Assembly (NCBI GenBank): GCA_009801085.1 | Contig: VNWV01000003.1 | Span: 62,001-126,000 of the forward strand | Length of the DNA: 64,000 nt | Origin: Lasiodiplodia sp. COLG20 | Taxonomy: Eukaryota > Ascomycota > Dothideomycetes > Botryosphaeriales > Botryosphaeriaceae | Direction of reading: 5' to 3' | Shown: piece by piece, positions 34,625-45,661 of the stretch | Position numbering within the stretch: position 1 is the first letter of the stretch | Layout of the letters: every line of letters begins with the position of its first letter | The notes under the pieces: generated by a model | Told to the model about the DNA's origin: nothing | Seen by the model: the letters and a program-made list of their open reading frames with translations, nothing else | Databases searched by the model: none | Position numbers and translations under genes: made by a program

Positions 34625-35332
34625 ATGCGCACATCACTACGCCTCTTCCTCGCCGTCACGCTGCTCGCCACCAGCAGCAGCGCCAGCGCATTCCCAGACG
34701 CCGACTCGGCACCCCCGCCCGCCAACGACGAGCCCAACACCACCGCTCCTCCAACACCTTACTCACCCTTCCTACCCGGCTTGATCCTGGACAACATTCC
34801 CTTCCTTCACCACGCCACACCGGCTGCCGCACCACCGTCGAGCGCACCCACGGCCGCCTCCGCCGAAAGCGACAGCGCCATCGCCCCGACCACGACGCCG
34901 GCGCCAGACTACGAGCTCCTCAAGAAGCTGAAGCGCCAAGCCAGCAGCAGCTCCAGCTCGAGCAGCGGCGGCGGCACGACCTGCCCGCAGTCGTACTCGG
35001 CCTGCGCGGCGCTCGGGGCGCCGGGCCTGTGCTGCCACCGCGACAGCAACTGCGCCGTCGACCAAGCCGGCCACGTCGCATGCTGCCCGTCGGGCGCCGT
35101 GTGCACCGGCAGCATCAGCGCGAGCTCCACCGTGGGCGCTGGCGTCGGCGTCACCACCGTCACTAGTGGTGCTGCCGCGAGCAGCACTAGTCTGAGCTTC
35201 GTCCTGCCGAGCACCGCGTCGACAGGGACTGGTGGGGGTTTCATCATTGTCGCGAGCACGACGGTAGCGTCGCCGAATGCAGCGGGCGCGGGTAGGAGGG
35301 GCCTGATTCCGATCGTGGGGTGGTTCTTGTAG
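34625..35332 (+). CDS. secreted cysteine-rich, probably GPI-anchored surface protein
   Basis: A single exon of 235 aa. The signal peptide is MRTSLRLFLAVTLLATSSSA with likely cleavage after Ala22. A Pro/Thr/Ala-rich stretch follows, then a KLKRQ dibasic site at 102-105 suited to Kex2 processing, and a Ser run. The core has eight cysteines (120, 127, 136, 137, 143, 153, 154, 160) in the pattern CPQSYSAC...GLCCHRDSNC...GHVACCPSGAVC. The Ser/Thr/Gly-rich C-terminal third ends in a short hydrophobic stretch (GLIPIVGWFL), weak for a GPI signal but in the right place. The Cys pattern recurs in many fungal secreted proteins of unknown role. It converges on the next gene. Confidence 0.8.
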   Translation: MRTSLRLFLAVTLLATSSSASAFPDADSAPPPANDEPNTTAPPTPYSPFLPGLILDNIPFLHHATPAAAPPSSAPTAASAESDSAIAPTTTPAPDYELLKKLKRQASSSSSSSSGGGTTCPQSYSACAALGAPGLCCHRDSNCAVDQAGHVACCPSGAVCTGSISASSTVGAGVGVTTVTSGAAASSTSLSFVLPSTASTGTGGGFIIVASTTVASPNAAGAGRRGLIPIVGWFL

Positions 35333-35861
35333 AGGAGAGTAATGGCGGAGACGAGTGCAAGTTTGGATTGTTTCTTCTTGGGTTGCTTTTTGGGCGGCTG
35401 AGAATTTCTGGAAAACGAGGGGCATACTTTGGACTAACGATGGTTACGAGCTTGAAGAACGACGATTGGGTATGGATAACGTAATGACGAGAAGATGCAT
35501 GAAAGTACAAAGGGCTGGCTACGTAAGATACGAATCGGATGGGGAGTTGACAGGCTGTACATATGCTTCTTCAGGATCCACTTCTCTAAATTGGCTGCCT
35601 CTCGGGTGTAGCACTTATCTTGAACTCCTAGAATATTTATTCACATTGAGAAGTTAAATTTCCTATTTGCCACGGTGCGCTACATGTATGTCTTGACGCG
35701 TTAGAGAGGAGTATACCATCCGCGTACCCGTCCCAAATCTTTTCTCCATAGGCTCCATTTACTCCAGTTCATGCAGAAAAAAAAATAAATGCCCCCTATC
35801 CACACACCACTTCAATCTCCTCGCACAGCGGACAACTGGTACAGATACCTAGTCTCAGATC
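35333..35861. other. convergent intergenic region
   Basis: The 3' flanks of two converging genes, AT-rich, with no coding signal. Confidence 0.6.
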
Positions 35862-36712
35862 TCACCAAATGCCCAGCCACTTCTTCACCGGCCTGCGCTG
35901 CTGCTTACCCTCAAAGTCCCTGAACTGCTCCTCCTTTGCAACGGGGCTCTGGGCATCCTGCACCTCGGGCTCGACAACCTCGGTCTTCTTCTCGTGGGGT
36001 TCGCCCAGCCAGCCGCGCAGCAGGCTCGTATTCTCCTCGTCGATGCCGTGGGCGCGGCGGAACTCGGCGCGCTTGTCGACGTCCTCGACCTTGCGCTTGC
36101 GCTTCTCGGCCGTCTCCTGCGACACATGCTCGGCGTGCATCTTGTAGACCTGGCCGAACTGGTGCAGCGAGCGGAGCGGGTGGGTGAGCAGCTCGGAGCG
36201 CTCGGGCAGGAGGTCGCGGTAGGGGGTGGAGGTAAGGAAGTTCATGAGGAAGACGTAGAAGGCGAGGGAGAAGAGGACGCCCTGTGTCGAGCAATTCGTT
36301 AGCAGGAGCCGATGTCTTTTTCGCTTTGCCTGTTCCAACGCACCAGCGAGATATACACATGCAGCATTCGATTCGTCAAGAACCAATGCATGAAGCTGCC
36401 CTCGGGCGGCATCATGTTCGGATATTGCTTGCGCTTCTGCGTGGCCAGCTCCTCGTCCGTCAGGCGCGGGCCGTACGTGTACTGCGGCCTCTTTCGGCTC
36501 GAGGGTATCCTCGCCGGATGCGACGGCGGTCGGAACTTGTCCGGCTTCTCGAGCACGCGCGGCTTAGAGTCATCGTTTTTGGCGGCGGCGTAGTTGCGGC
36601 GGAAGAGGAGCTGTGCCGGGGTGGATCGGAGGGAGAAGAGGGCGCCGGATGTGCGGAGATGGTGTGCGGAGGAGAGGCGCACGAGGACGCGCGGCATTGG
36701 GGCGGATGCCAT
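35862..36712 (-). CDS. probable mitochondrial membrane protein, family not recognised
   Basis: Two exons (complement 36712-36344 and 36281-35862) encode 262 aa. The first ~40 residues are rich in Arg, Ser, Leu and Ala without acids and end in LLFRRNYAAA, a typical matrix-processing context. A basic hydrophilic segment (RIPSSRKRPQYTYGPRLTDE) follows. One membrane helix spans ~119-139 (VYISLGVLFSLAFYVFLMNF), rebuilt across the intron. The C-terminal ~120 residues are charged and helical (MHAEHVSQETAEKRKRKVED) and end in KKWLGIW. A single-pass inner-membrane protein is the simplest reading. I cannot name it; a respiratory-complex assembly factor or mitoribosome-associated protein are options. 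It is head-to-head with the methyltransferase gene. Confidence 0.75.
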
Positions 36713-37191
36713 GGTGGGCGGGAAGCTTTCGTCGAAGCCGCGGTGATGGAGAGCGCGGGCGGTGGTAAGATGGAGGCGGGAAAATTGGTGCGGTGGTGGT
36801 GCGTGTAGACGGCCGGAGTGAAGCTCGGGGATCGACTTCCTTCAAACTCTTTTGTGACTTCCGAGCTTGTCAACGTCTTTTGATCTCGCCGTCTTCCGTT
36901 ATTTCCCGCGTTCCAGCGTCATAGGTAGGTAGGTTGTATTTTCGCATGGGTCTGCCTTCAGCCATGCGGTGAGAGACAAATGCTCCGGGTTGGCAGGCGG
37001 CGTATAAGACGCCTGGTAGAGGACAGCTAAGGGAGCAATGTCTCACGCACCGACAGAGCTTACATGATGCATAAAGGCATGTTTCGTTTCGGTTCATGAT
37101 CAAGAGTGGTCCAGCGTCTAACGCTTTTAGAGCAGCCCTCTCCTTGGTCCGTCATATCTACTTCTTTCTGCTTTACTCTTTGCGTTGCCTC
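36713..37191. promoter_or_regulatory. divergent promoter region, mitochondrial protein / methyltransferase
   Basis: 479 bp between divergent start codons. No specific element is recognised. The methyltransferase frame stays open upstream to an ATG at 37096, but that part has no conserved content. Confidence 0.4.
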
Positions 37192-38034
37192 ATGGCCAAG
37201 GACCCGCCACCCTTCGCCCAGCCTGACTACTGGGACGAGCGCTTCACCAAGAACCCGTCGGCCTTCGAATGGCTTCTCCCAGCCAACTGCCTGGACGGCC
37301 CCATCACCGAAGCTCTCAGCCACGCCTCTTCCCCCCGCCCGCGCCTGCTGCACATCGGCTGCGGCACGTCGGCACTCTCGCTGCACCTGCGTTCGCACGT
37401 GGAGGACCCGCGCCAGATCCACAACACCGACTTTTCGCGCGTGGCCGTCGAGCTTGGCGCGCGTTGGGAGCGCGACGTCTTCGACGAGGGCTGCGCCGAT
37501 GGTATGCAATGGAGCACACTGGATCTGCTCTCGCTACCATCCATCCGCGCGCTGGCCGAGGAGAAAGGATGCTACGATATTGTTGTTGACAAGAGCACCT
37601 GTGACGCCATCAGCTGCGGCGACGACGTGCCTGTTCCGTTGCCGCACCCGCTCCAGCCCTCTCCCCCGCCGCCGTCGTCCCCCTCTTCCACCGCAAAAAT
37701 CCACCCCCTGCACATTCTCGCGCTTCACCTCGCTGCTCTCGTCCCGCCCGGCGGCCGCTGGATCGCCCTATCCTACTCTGGCCAACGTTTTCCCTTCTTC
37801 GAGCCGTTCCCCGTGCGTGCCGACGAGGGCAGGCTGGACCCCGAGCTGCTGGAAAGGGGGTTTGTGCACCCAGGCCGCTTGTGGCGGTTGGAGAGGAAGG
37901 AGATGGTCGAGGTGGGAGGGGGAGGAGCGAAGCCGGGTGGCGGTGGGCTGGTGCATGAACCGACGACGGCGCATTGGATCTATGTGATGGTAAGATCGGA
38001 GCTGGAGTTGGTGGGAATGCCACTGCAGGGATGA
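37192..38034 (+). CDS. class I SAM-dependent methyltransferase, METTL13/EEF1AKMT4-like
   Basis: A single exon of 280 aa. After PDYWDERFTKNPSAFEWLLP come motif I (LLHIGCGTSALSLHL), the acidic-loop region (IHNTDFSRVAVELG) and the diagnostic YDIVVDKSTCDAIS block, which matches the VDKGTLDA motif of EEF1A-type lysine methyltransferases. A Pro/Ser-rich insert (about 148-165) interrupts the fold before LAALVPPGGRWIALSYSGQR. The C-terminal strand TTAHWIYVMVR closes the Rossmann fold. A protein-lysine methyltransferase acting on translation elongation factor is the favoured reading, but substrate identity is inferred from family only. The start at 37192 (MAKDPPPFAQ) sits just before conserved sequence; 37096 is an in-frame alternative. 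Confidence 0.78.
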   Translation: MAKDPPPFAQPDYWDERFTKNPSAFEWLLPANCLDGPITEALSHASSPRPRLLHIGCGTSALSLHLRSHVEDPRQIHNTDFSRVAVELGARWERDVFDEGCADGMQWSTLDLLSLPSIRALAEEKGCYDIVVDKSTCDAISCGDDVPVPLPHPLQPSPPPPSSPSSTAKIHPLHILALHLAALVPPGGRWIALSYSGQRFPFFEPFPVRADEGRLDPELLERGFVHPGRLWRLERKEMVEVGGGGAKPGGGGLVHEPTTAHWIYVMVRSELELVGMPLQG

Positions 38035-38744
38035 CATATCCATGTTTGAAGAGCGAGAAAATGGTACGAAGGAGCATGTTTGTCATTTTGTGACTGGAGA
38101 AACATTCTACCCAGAACTAATAGTACTCCAGCTGTGATTCGAGCGGGAAGGGGCGGAGTCGACGCGGGGCTGGGTCTATCAGCTTCCCCGCGTTGATGTT
38201 ATTGCTGCATATCTTTATTGCTTCCGTGGTATGTCCTTGTTCCTTACATATGGCCCAGAGCAGAAGACGCTTTGCAGATCACTGGCGCCGCTTCGGGTCG
38301 GGACGCTTCTTTTCCATCAGCTTTGAGACAGGTCAAACTTGGGGTTTCATCTGCACGTTACACGTAGCGCACTCTTTGTCGAGCAGATCATCTTTACGAG
38401 TGAGGGTAGAATCAACCCATCGACTAGTCACCCATTGGCGGGGTAAGCCTCTCTATTTCCTCATTGGCCCTCGCTGCACCAAGCTGCAGCTGCAAAGTGT
38501 CTGAATCGGCAATCCCTCACGCAACCGAGCGTGTTCATCACTGGCACGCCACTCGTCTTATCTGCATCATTTGCAATCACATGTCCCCGGTTCATGCACA
38601 GCTGCGCTGGCTCGAATATTTTGCCATGAGGCTGAGAAATGTCTATTTATCTCTTCGCTGCGACGATGTCCCGGTGTGGAGAGGTTTCAAAGGTGACTTT
38701 TGTGCGTCACGGCCTCCGCGCCATGACAACACTTCTCTGCAACC
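38035..38744. other. intergenic region
   Basis: 710 bp between two tandem plus-strand genes. Out-of-frame ATGs, for example at 38722, precede the next gene. No gene is supported. Confidence 0.5.
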
Positions 38745-39526
38745 ATGCCTCCCAAGCATGAAAGCCGCAGCCACAGGAAGCCCAAGTCCATCCTTAAGCA
38801 CCGCAAGCATGGGCCTGCGCCCCAGCCCGCCGCCGAGGCTCCAGCAGGAGAAGCTGCTCCTGCCCAGGAGCCGCCGCCCGAGCTACCGTCGCGGGAGAAA
38901 AGCAACGATGCGGCGCCGACGATTCGGAGCAACTCGAAGCGGGCGTGCAATCTGCTGATGCGGATCAAGGAGGACCAGAGCCCCGTCGCGTCGTTTTTCG
39001 GCATTGCGCGACTGAAGGGGTCCGCGCTGGAGCTGCACAAGCTGCTGAAGGAGGAGGGAGGCAACGTCCGGACGGGCGAGCATGATATCCGTCGGCTGTT
39101 CAAGGGCGAACCAAGGCGGGTGCAGGCACTGCTGGAACAAGATGCTGAGCTGCCTGAGAAAACGAGTGAGCAGCCCTCAATGTGCATCTGGATAGAGGTG
39201 GCTGACGCTTCTGATATAAAGTCCAAGCGAAGACCGAGTTCGTGTCAATCAATAGTCAGTTCAACAAGATTGTTGTCACACCCTTGGAGAAGTCATTCAG
39301 AACCCACGGCCGGTCGAAGCCCGACTACGGCCATCTTCGCAAGCAGGCCGAGCTTCTCCTTGACCAGGCACGAGAGGCTCGCAACTCGCTGAAGAGTGCC
39401 GTGAGGGATGCGAAGAAGAGGAATTCCACCAGTGTCGAGCCAGATCCGCTTCAATTCAAGATCCCAACCCAGCACAGGAAGAGGCGCAAGCGGCATTCCC
39501 AGGACCGGAGGAAGCATGGTGCCTAG
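38745..39526 (+). CDS. small basic protein, not recognised
   Basis: Two exons (38745-39165, 39222-39526) encode 241 aa, joined as EKTIQAKTEF. The N-terminal 60 residues are Lys/Arg/His/Pro-rich (MPPKHESRSHRKPKSILKHR) with a PAAEAPAGEAAPAQEPPP tract. A helical region follows (CNLLMRIKEDQSPVASFFGI...ALELHKLLKEEGGNV...RRLFKGEPRRVQALLEQD). Exon 2 has a second helical part (HLRKQAELLLDQAREARNSL) and a strongly basic end (TQHRKRRKRHSQDRRKHGA) that looks like a nuclear or nucleolar signal. Coding-type codon bias and a good intron support a real gene. No domain is recognised; a nucleic-acid-binding role is only a guess. Confidence 0.68.
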
Positions 39527-41095
39527 TGACGTTCGTTTGACATCGGAGACGGAGTTTTGTGGTATTTCGGTATGTCACTCCTCATTTTCAAGGGTGCAAG
39601 GCGCACGTTCTTTCGGCCAAGGTGCTTCTCATTGAATGCGAGAGGGAGTTACATGGACAGGCGAACTTGTACAGTGTATGAAGCACTCCTTTTAGTGTCA
39701 AGACCCAAGTAGCAGGAAGCGCTCAGCTTGCTTATTCGATTATCGTGACATTGCCGTTATGACCACAGAGCAAGCCGCAGGACCAAGTGCTTACTGCTGC
39801 TGGACAGAAGGCATCTTCCTGCCTCAGTGTCCGATCAATCGGGCCTGGGTATTGATAAGGTTGGATCTACAGCATGGAATTCAAATCAAGAAGGAACTCG
39901 TCGACGGACAGGTAGCGGCATAGGATCTGCCCTTTGCGTGACGTCTCCTGAACTTCGCCCGCGATGCATTTCTGGAGGTTCTTCCCCCGTCTCATCACCA
40001 CCTTCCCGAGCGAGTAAGCCTTCACCGACCGTCAGGCGGCAGAAAAAGGCCACCTGCCTGCGCGCTCGCACCCTCTCACCGCTCAGTTGCACGGGCGGGC
40101 GACACAATGCCCGCGTCGATCCGCTCCGTCTCGTCTCCGAGAGAGCAGGCGCGATGCCGGATGGGGCAAGCAGAGACAGACCGCCACCACACCACCATCC
40201 TGCCTTCCTCACTCGGCCTCCCACGAAGCCCCACTTGCCGATAACAGAGCGACGAAACCTGCACGACATCCTTGGAAGCTGGCCTTCTAGAACTTCGTCC
40301 TGATTCATGCAAGGCTGCTCGGAGCGGCCCTCCGAAACGACCAAGGCGGTTCATGTCCAACCAAGGCCTCCCTCAGCATGACTCTCGCCGTCGCCCAACA
40401 CGGCCAGCAGAAGACCACAACGGGATCGTGCAAGCGCCAGCGCACGCACAGAAACTTGTCCACCCCACATCGAACACGGAACTCGTCCGGGAAGTTCCCC
40501 ACCACGACGACGCTACGCTATTTCCCCATTCGACACCGCCTCATCTCAACCTCGCCACAGATCGTGTCATGATAGACCGGTTGCCGGCAGCCGGCTCTTG
40601 TTCGGATGGGGAAAGGAAGGCGCGCCATGTCCGCTTCATCGAAGATGATCGAGAAGCGCAAAAACCTTGTGGCTGGTGGTGGAAGCGCCGCCATTGGCCG
40701 CTTTGCTCCACACTGCCCATTCACCGCCTCTCGTGAACCACGCGTATGCATGTGACAGAACAAGCTCAACACCAGGAATAGCATCGTCGACTAGCCCGCA
40801 ACTCATGTTTTCCGGTCAGCTCAAAGCAGCCAAGGGGAAGCAGAACGCGTACACCACAACACCTGCTCTTCGGCTGCTTCCAAGACCAAGGGAAAAAAAA
40901 CTTGGCTCTGGCTCGAGCGTGTGGGCTCGTTGTGGCATCATGTGGCCAGCCAACTGCAATATTGAATGAGGTGTTCATCACCGGCGGTATGGCGTCGTTC
41001 CCATCGTCCGCGGTGGCGGTGGAGACCATGTGGCTGTGCTGAGCTCACGATGAGATCAGTAAGCACAAAAGACGCTGCGTAGTAAGCATCTCGAA

Positions 41096-41114
41096 GACGA
41101 CGACGACGACGACG
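41096..41114. repeat. (GAC)n microsatellite
   Basis: About six perfect GAC units in non-coding sequence. Confidence 0.8.
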
Positions 41115-43098
41115 TCACGAGACGCCAGCCGCACAGCCGCATAACGGCCCCCGTCTCTGCCGCTGCACCGCCAATCTGCCTCGCAGCTCTTTCCTCCGCC
41201 GAAGCTGAGCGGTGCTTTCCGACGCCGTGGCAGAGAGAAGGATGCAGGAAAAAAATTGCGAGACGACCGGTGAGAGATCCTCAGGCCCGACGAAGCCGCC
41301 CGGGAACCACTTCGTTCGAGAACTTGGCCGAGGCGCCCTTCCCGTTTTCCATCTCGCTTATCGGAGCAAGAGAGGTTGCGGTCAAGATACAGGACGCTTC
41401 GATCGTGCGTTGCACATACATGTTTTGTATATGCAGCGCGCACTGATGGGACTGAAACGGAACAGACCGCTCTTCCTCGTCGAAGACACGTCGCAGCAAC
41501 TGCTGCTACTCACACGGATCTTCGCCGTGCATTGCGTCAAAATTCAGTCACATGGTGTCCCCGTCTTTCTTTGGCAACAATTGTCTCAGACTCCGTGTTT
41601 CTCGAAGCATGCTGCTTTTTCTTGCGGCGGTGAGGTCCCTTTTTCCCAGACATAGGGTCCGGTAACCTCCAGCCGACGGGCCTTGCCGCTTCCCGTTGCT
41701 TTTTGCTGCTCTCCTTTTGCTTCTGTGATTGCATGCAATCGACCTTAAGCGAGCCTCGATCAGGAAACCGCTTGCCGTTGTGCCATGTCTACGTAGGCCA
41801 GCCAGCCACCCGGCAAGCAACCAATCTGCGGGGGATTCGTTTCTTTTGCTTCTCCAGCCCCGGACGGAAGTGGCAAAGCACAGCGCCGAGGGCTCTGCCC
41901 CGACGCGTCGCGTGGAGTGAGACCACACGACCGGGGGCTGCGCTTTATTGAATTGGCAATTTGCTTTTCTCCTCAGAATCCTACACGCTGTTCAGACCAC
42001 TGAGACGAGGCGAATGGCTGCCGAAGCCGAAGTGCGTGCCAGGATGCGAGTCGTTGTCTGGCCAGCACGGCTGGCGAGTAGGAAGTGGTCGGAGAAAACA
42101 ATCGGCCAACCAGAGCGCGGGCGGTTAAGCAAGTGGAAAACGAAAAGAAAAAGGTCGCCCGACGGCCATTCGTTGCACGCTGCAGCCCAACCTCCGATGC
42201 CCGTTTCCAGTCACAGTCCCAGCCTCCCAACGGCCTTGCATAATCGCCGAGCACCGCTTCGTTGGTTGACGACGACCGAACCCATGCAGGGACTACGCAT
42301 TTGTGGAAATCGTCGTCGTGGACGAGACAGACAAGGTTCCCTGTGGCCAGCCAGCGTGAGATAGACTATCAGTCGACCAGCACAACAACTCGTCCACGTC
42401 ACGGCACTGACGGCGCCGCTCCATCAATCCATCGGGGGAGTCAGACACGGCTAGTTCCAGCTACGTAGCCGGCTGGTGGAGTCGTGTGTTCTTCAGTCGC
42501 GCTCGCCTCATCATTTTCAAACGGCTCCAGGGTCCCGCTCATCACTTTCTTCAGCCATCCAACCACGACACCGCCTCTCTTGGGCAGTGCCAGAGCAGCG
42601 CCCGAAAAGCGCGCACTCCACGAGAAGAAGGCGTTCCAGCGCACACCGCCACCGCTACTCTGGCGTTGAGCTTTCGTTTCCGCTCCGCGCGCGGAGCGCG
42701 GCGGGAGAAGAGGAGCCTTAGCCACCTGCAGTATAGCGAAGCCATGCTTATGCATTCGCCCACCCTTTCGCGCTAGACCACTCTCGGAAGAATGCAAGCC
42801 GCGCACAACTTTGTGCACAACACAAGAGGCGCCTCTCTCCCCAAAGCACGTCTTGCTCACCGCCACCCATTGCCGACGCTCGGCTCTGCTTTCTGTGCCT
42901 CAATCTTGCCTTCACGTCGCCGTCATTACGCATTCGCCAGGGCAGGAGGGAGCGAGAAAGCACGGGCCGTGTGTTTGTTGAGAGGCGCAGATCCACAGCC
43001 GCCGCGCCTCCAACGACGCCGCAAGTAGATGGCACCTTTTACGAGTAGCCCCATGGAAAAATTTCCGCCAACCCTTTTCTCGTACTGCCTACACAGAC

Positions 43099-43109
43099 GG
43101 GGGGGGGGG
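43099..43109. repeat. G11 homopolymer
   Basis: Eleven consecutive G bases about 250 bp before the assembly gap. It could be real or a base-calling artefact. Confidence 0.7.
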
Positions 43110-43363
43110 TTGTTGATGCATCATCTCGCATGAAAATTGTCATCGGCTGGGCCAAGGATTCGGTTAAAGCAACAGCAAAAGGTGCCGGCTCTTCTCTGCC
43201 TGCCTGCTCGGCTCCGAGGCTCGGGTAATCGACTACGACGACGGACCCCCTGTTGACTCTGGTGATAGCGTGGAGTGGTGAGAGCCGTGGCTTGCTTTAA
43301 TTTCACTCTTTCTGGACTCTTAGTAATAATAGCACAGTCAACCAAACTTGCTCATACTCTTCC

Positions 43364-43433
43364 NNNNNNNNNNNNNNNNNNNNNNNNNNNNNNNNNNNNN
43401 NNNNNNNNCCCCCCCCCCCCCCCCCCCCCCCCC
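43364..43433. other. assembly gap (45 N) followed by C25
   Basis: Positions 43364-43408 are N and 43409-43433 are an unbroken run of 25 C. The contig break probably lies in a low-complexity G/C tract whose true length is unknown. Confidence 0.95.
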
Positions 43434-44090
43434 TTTGCATGCCCAATGTGTGATAAAGTTCGGTATATAGGCCAAGATCCGTAGGCTATTGCTCACATGT
43501 CCTCCTCTCCCCCTTTACCACCGCCATCGTCCGGACACAGATTGGGCTCTACCTTTCAGCACGGTACCCTTCAAGCCCACTTGAAATGGAGTCGAGCAAG
43601 AGACAAGTTTCATCGCCTCGCAAGCGGTGGAGAGGTGGGCTCTTCAAAAAGGAGCAGCACATGGACCACGTAGAAGCACCAAAGGAGAAGTAGCAGGCGA
43701 TGGGCAGGAAACCATCTCCACGAGCCGACCCGCGCGTGTAGCGCCAGACTCGAGAGCGCGGAGTGGTGTTCCTGCAACTGGATTCCCTGTATTCCACAAA
43801 ACCCCCCTTCTTTCCCGACCACCCGCCCCGTCCCCAAAGCCCATCCCTTTCTATCTGGCTTCGCATCATTTCATCTCCATCCTTTACATGTAATTAAATA
43901 AGAACAAAAGGCCGGGGCAGAACAGAATAGAAAGCAAGAAAACCGAAATCCAGCCGGTACATCCACAGAGGGAGGCAAATTACAACAAGTGTGAAGCGTT
44001 CTACAAAGGATAGGAAGTATAATACAAAGAATATACGGTAAGGTGTAAGCGCAGCGACAGTAAATGTAGTAGTAAGTAGTAATAGTAGCG

Positions 44091-44114
44091 GAAGAAGAAG
44101 AAGAAGAAGAAGAG
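44091..44114. repeat. (GAA)n microsatellite
   Basis: About eight GAA units, purine-rich on the plus strand, downstream of the Ime2-type kinase. Confidence 0.8.
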
Positions 44115-45661
44115 AACGAAGGATGCGTAGAAGAGACAATCCGATGCCTTCTCCCGATCCTCTCTGTACCTACCATCGAACAAACCAGCCTTTTGACCGG
44201 CGGAGGAAAAAGAATGGAAAAGGACGAATAAGCAACGAGAAAGCAGAAGCAAAGAGACGAGCGGATAGTACCATCCACCCCCTTTTCCCAGCCCAGAAAA
44301 ACCACCCAACCGTAAAGGGAAAACCGGTGAAAGCAACGAGGGTACAGTATAACGAAACAAACCAGTAAAAGAGAGCGGAAAGAAACTCGAACCCAAAACA
44401 AAAAAGGGCGGTCTACTCGGCATGCCGACCGGCCAATGGGAAGCAGTGCTGGAGAAAAGAGAAGAGAAGCCCACTTTTAGACGCCAACGACGCTAAGCTA
44501 CTGCATCGTCGTGTGATCCTCCACACCGTATCTTCCCTTTTCGTCCCAAGCGCCCCATTGGTCTTCCCCACTAACACCACTTGAATAATGGATCCCTCGA
44601 GAAAAAGCTCCGTGGTTTTTTCTCGGCTCTTTTCCGCAGACAACGGCGTGCTTCCCCCCCGCGGCCACTTTTTGTGAAGGCTAAGAAAGAGAGACAGGAG
44701 AGGGTTGGAGAGTAGGAAATGTCTGTTTCTTTGATGTTGTGTTCGCGAGGACTATGCCTTCTCGCGGTTGGCTTTTTCTTTTTTGTTTTTTTCTTTCTTT
44801 CTTCCTGACTAGCTAGACGACCAAAGGAAAAGGTTTGTAGTGATAGGACATGGGAGATGTGCAAGGCTGGACCATTTGTGAAAGAAAAGTGGGGAGGGTA
44901 TCCGCCGCGCTCTGTGGACGTTGTTGATGCTGTACAAGCTGTTCTCTGTTCTTCGCTTCGAATAAAAATCCTCTTGCTCCCGAAAAGAGTCAAGTCTCAA
45001 ATCAAAGTCAACAAAAAAGCGGTAACAAAAGGGGGTATAGCGCCGAGCAAAGCAAACTCGCTTTCCGTGCTGGTAGAAACAAGGGTACGCTGTAAAGAGT
45101 CTAACTAAGCAGTGCCCAGTAGGTGGTGTGATGTGAGTGGTATGTATGCCGCCCAAAACGTATGGGATAAACGACAAAGCAGCGAAAAACATCAAACAGC
45201 CTGGCCCATTCCGCAGGGGCCGGAGGGGGTATGAAGCGAACAAGAAGGAAAAAAAAACGACTACCTAAATCCCAAATTCCCTTTGCCTCCCAAGACACCG
45301 TAGATATGAGCAAAGTTATGCCGCCAAAATGTCGCAACTCCGATGGAAAGAATCGGGCGAAATAAATGCAGACAAGGCTCGTCGACACCGTCAGTTGACG
45401 AGCCAGAAAATGTCGAAATCGACGTTGCGGTGGAAAAACGCCGCCAAACACCAAATGCTCCTGTGCTCCTGCCATTTTATGTCTTAGATGCCACCAGTCC
45501 GTTCCTGACGGAGATTCCCATGTAACTTGGGGGGAATACGTAACGACGCCGCTCCGAAATCGCAGAGAATGTGGCCGTCAGAGGTTGATTTTTTCGATCC
45601 GATTAAGATTAGTCGTATGTGCAAGAATAAACGTCAAAATGTGAAGAGGGCCGGATCACGA

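Larger units (their letters stand above)
39527..45661. other. 6.1-kb gene-poor region with assembly gap
   Basis: No gene can be supported here. All open frames are short, lack recognisable content and have no splice partners. The stretch includes simple repeats (41096-41114 and 44091-44114), a G11 run (43099-43109), a 45-N gap and a C25 run. The part next to the kinase (about 43.9-45.66 kb) is purine-rich on the plus strand and may be a long 3' UTR of the minus-strand kinase. Confidence 0.55.

Noticed and set aside
39527..45661. Considered as a transposon or RIP-degraded island
   Set aside because: No terminal repeats, no transposase- or polymerase-like frames, and the sequence is not strongly AT-biased as RIP-hit repeats would be.
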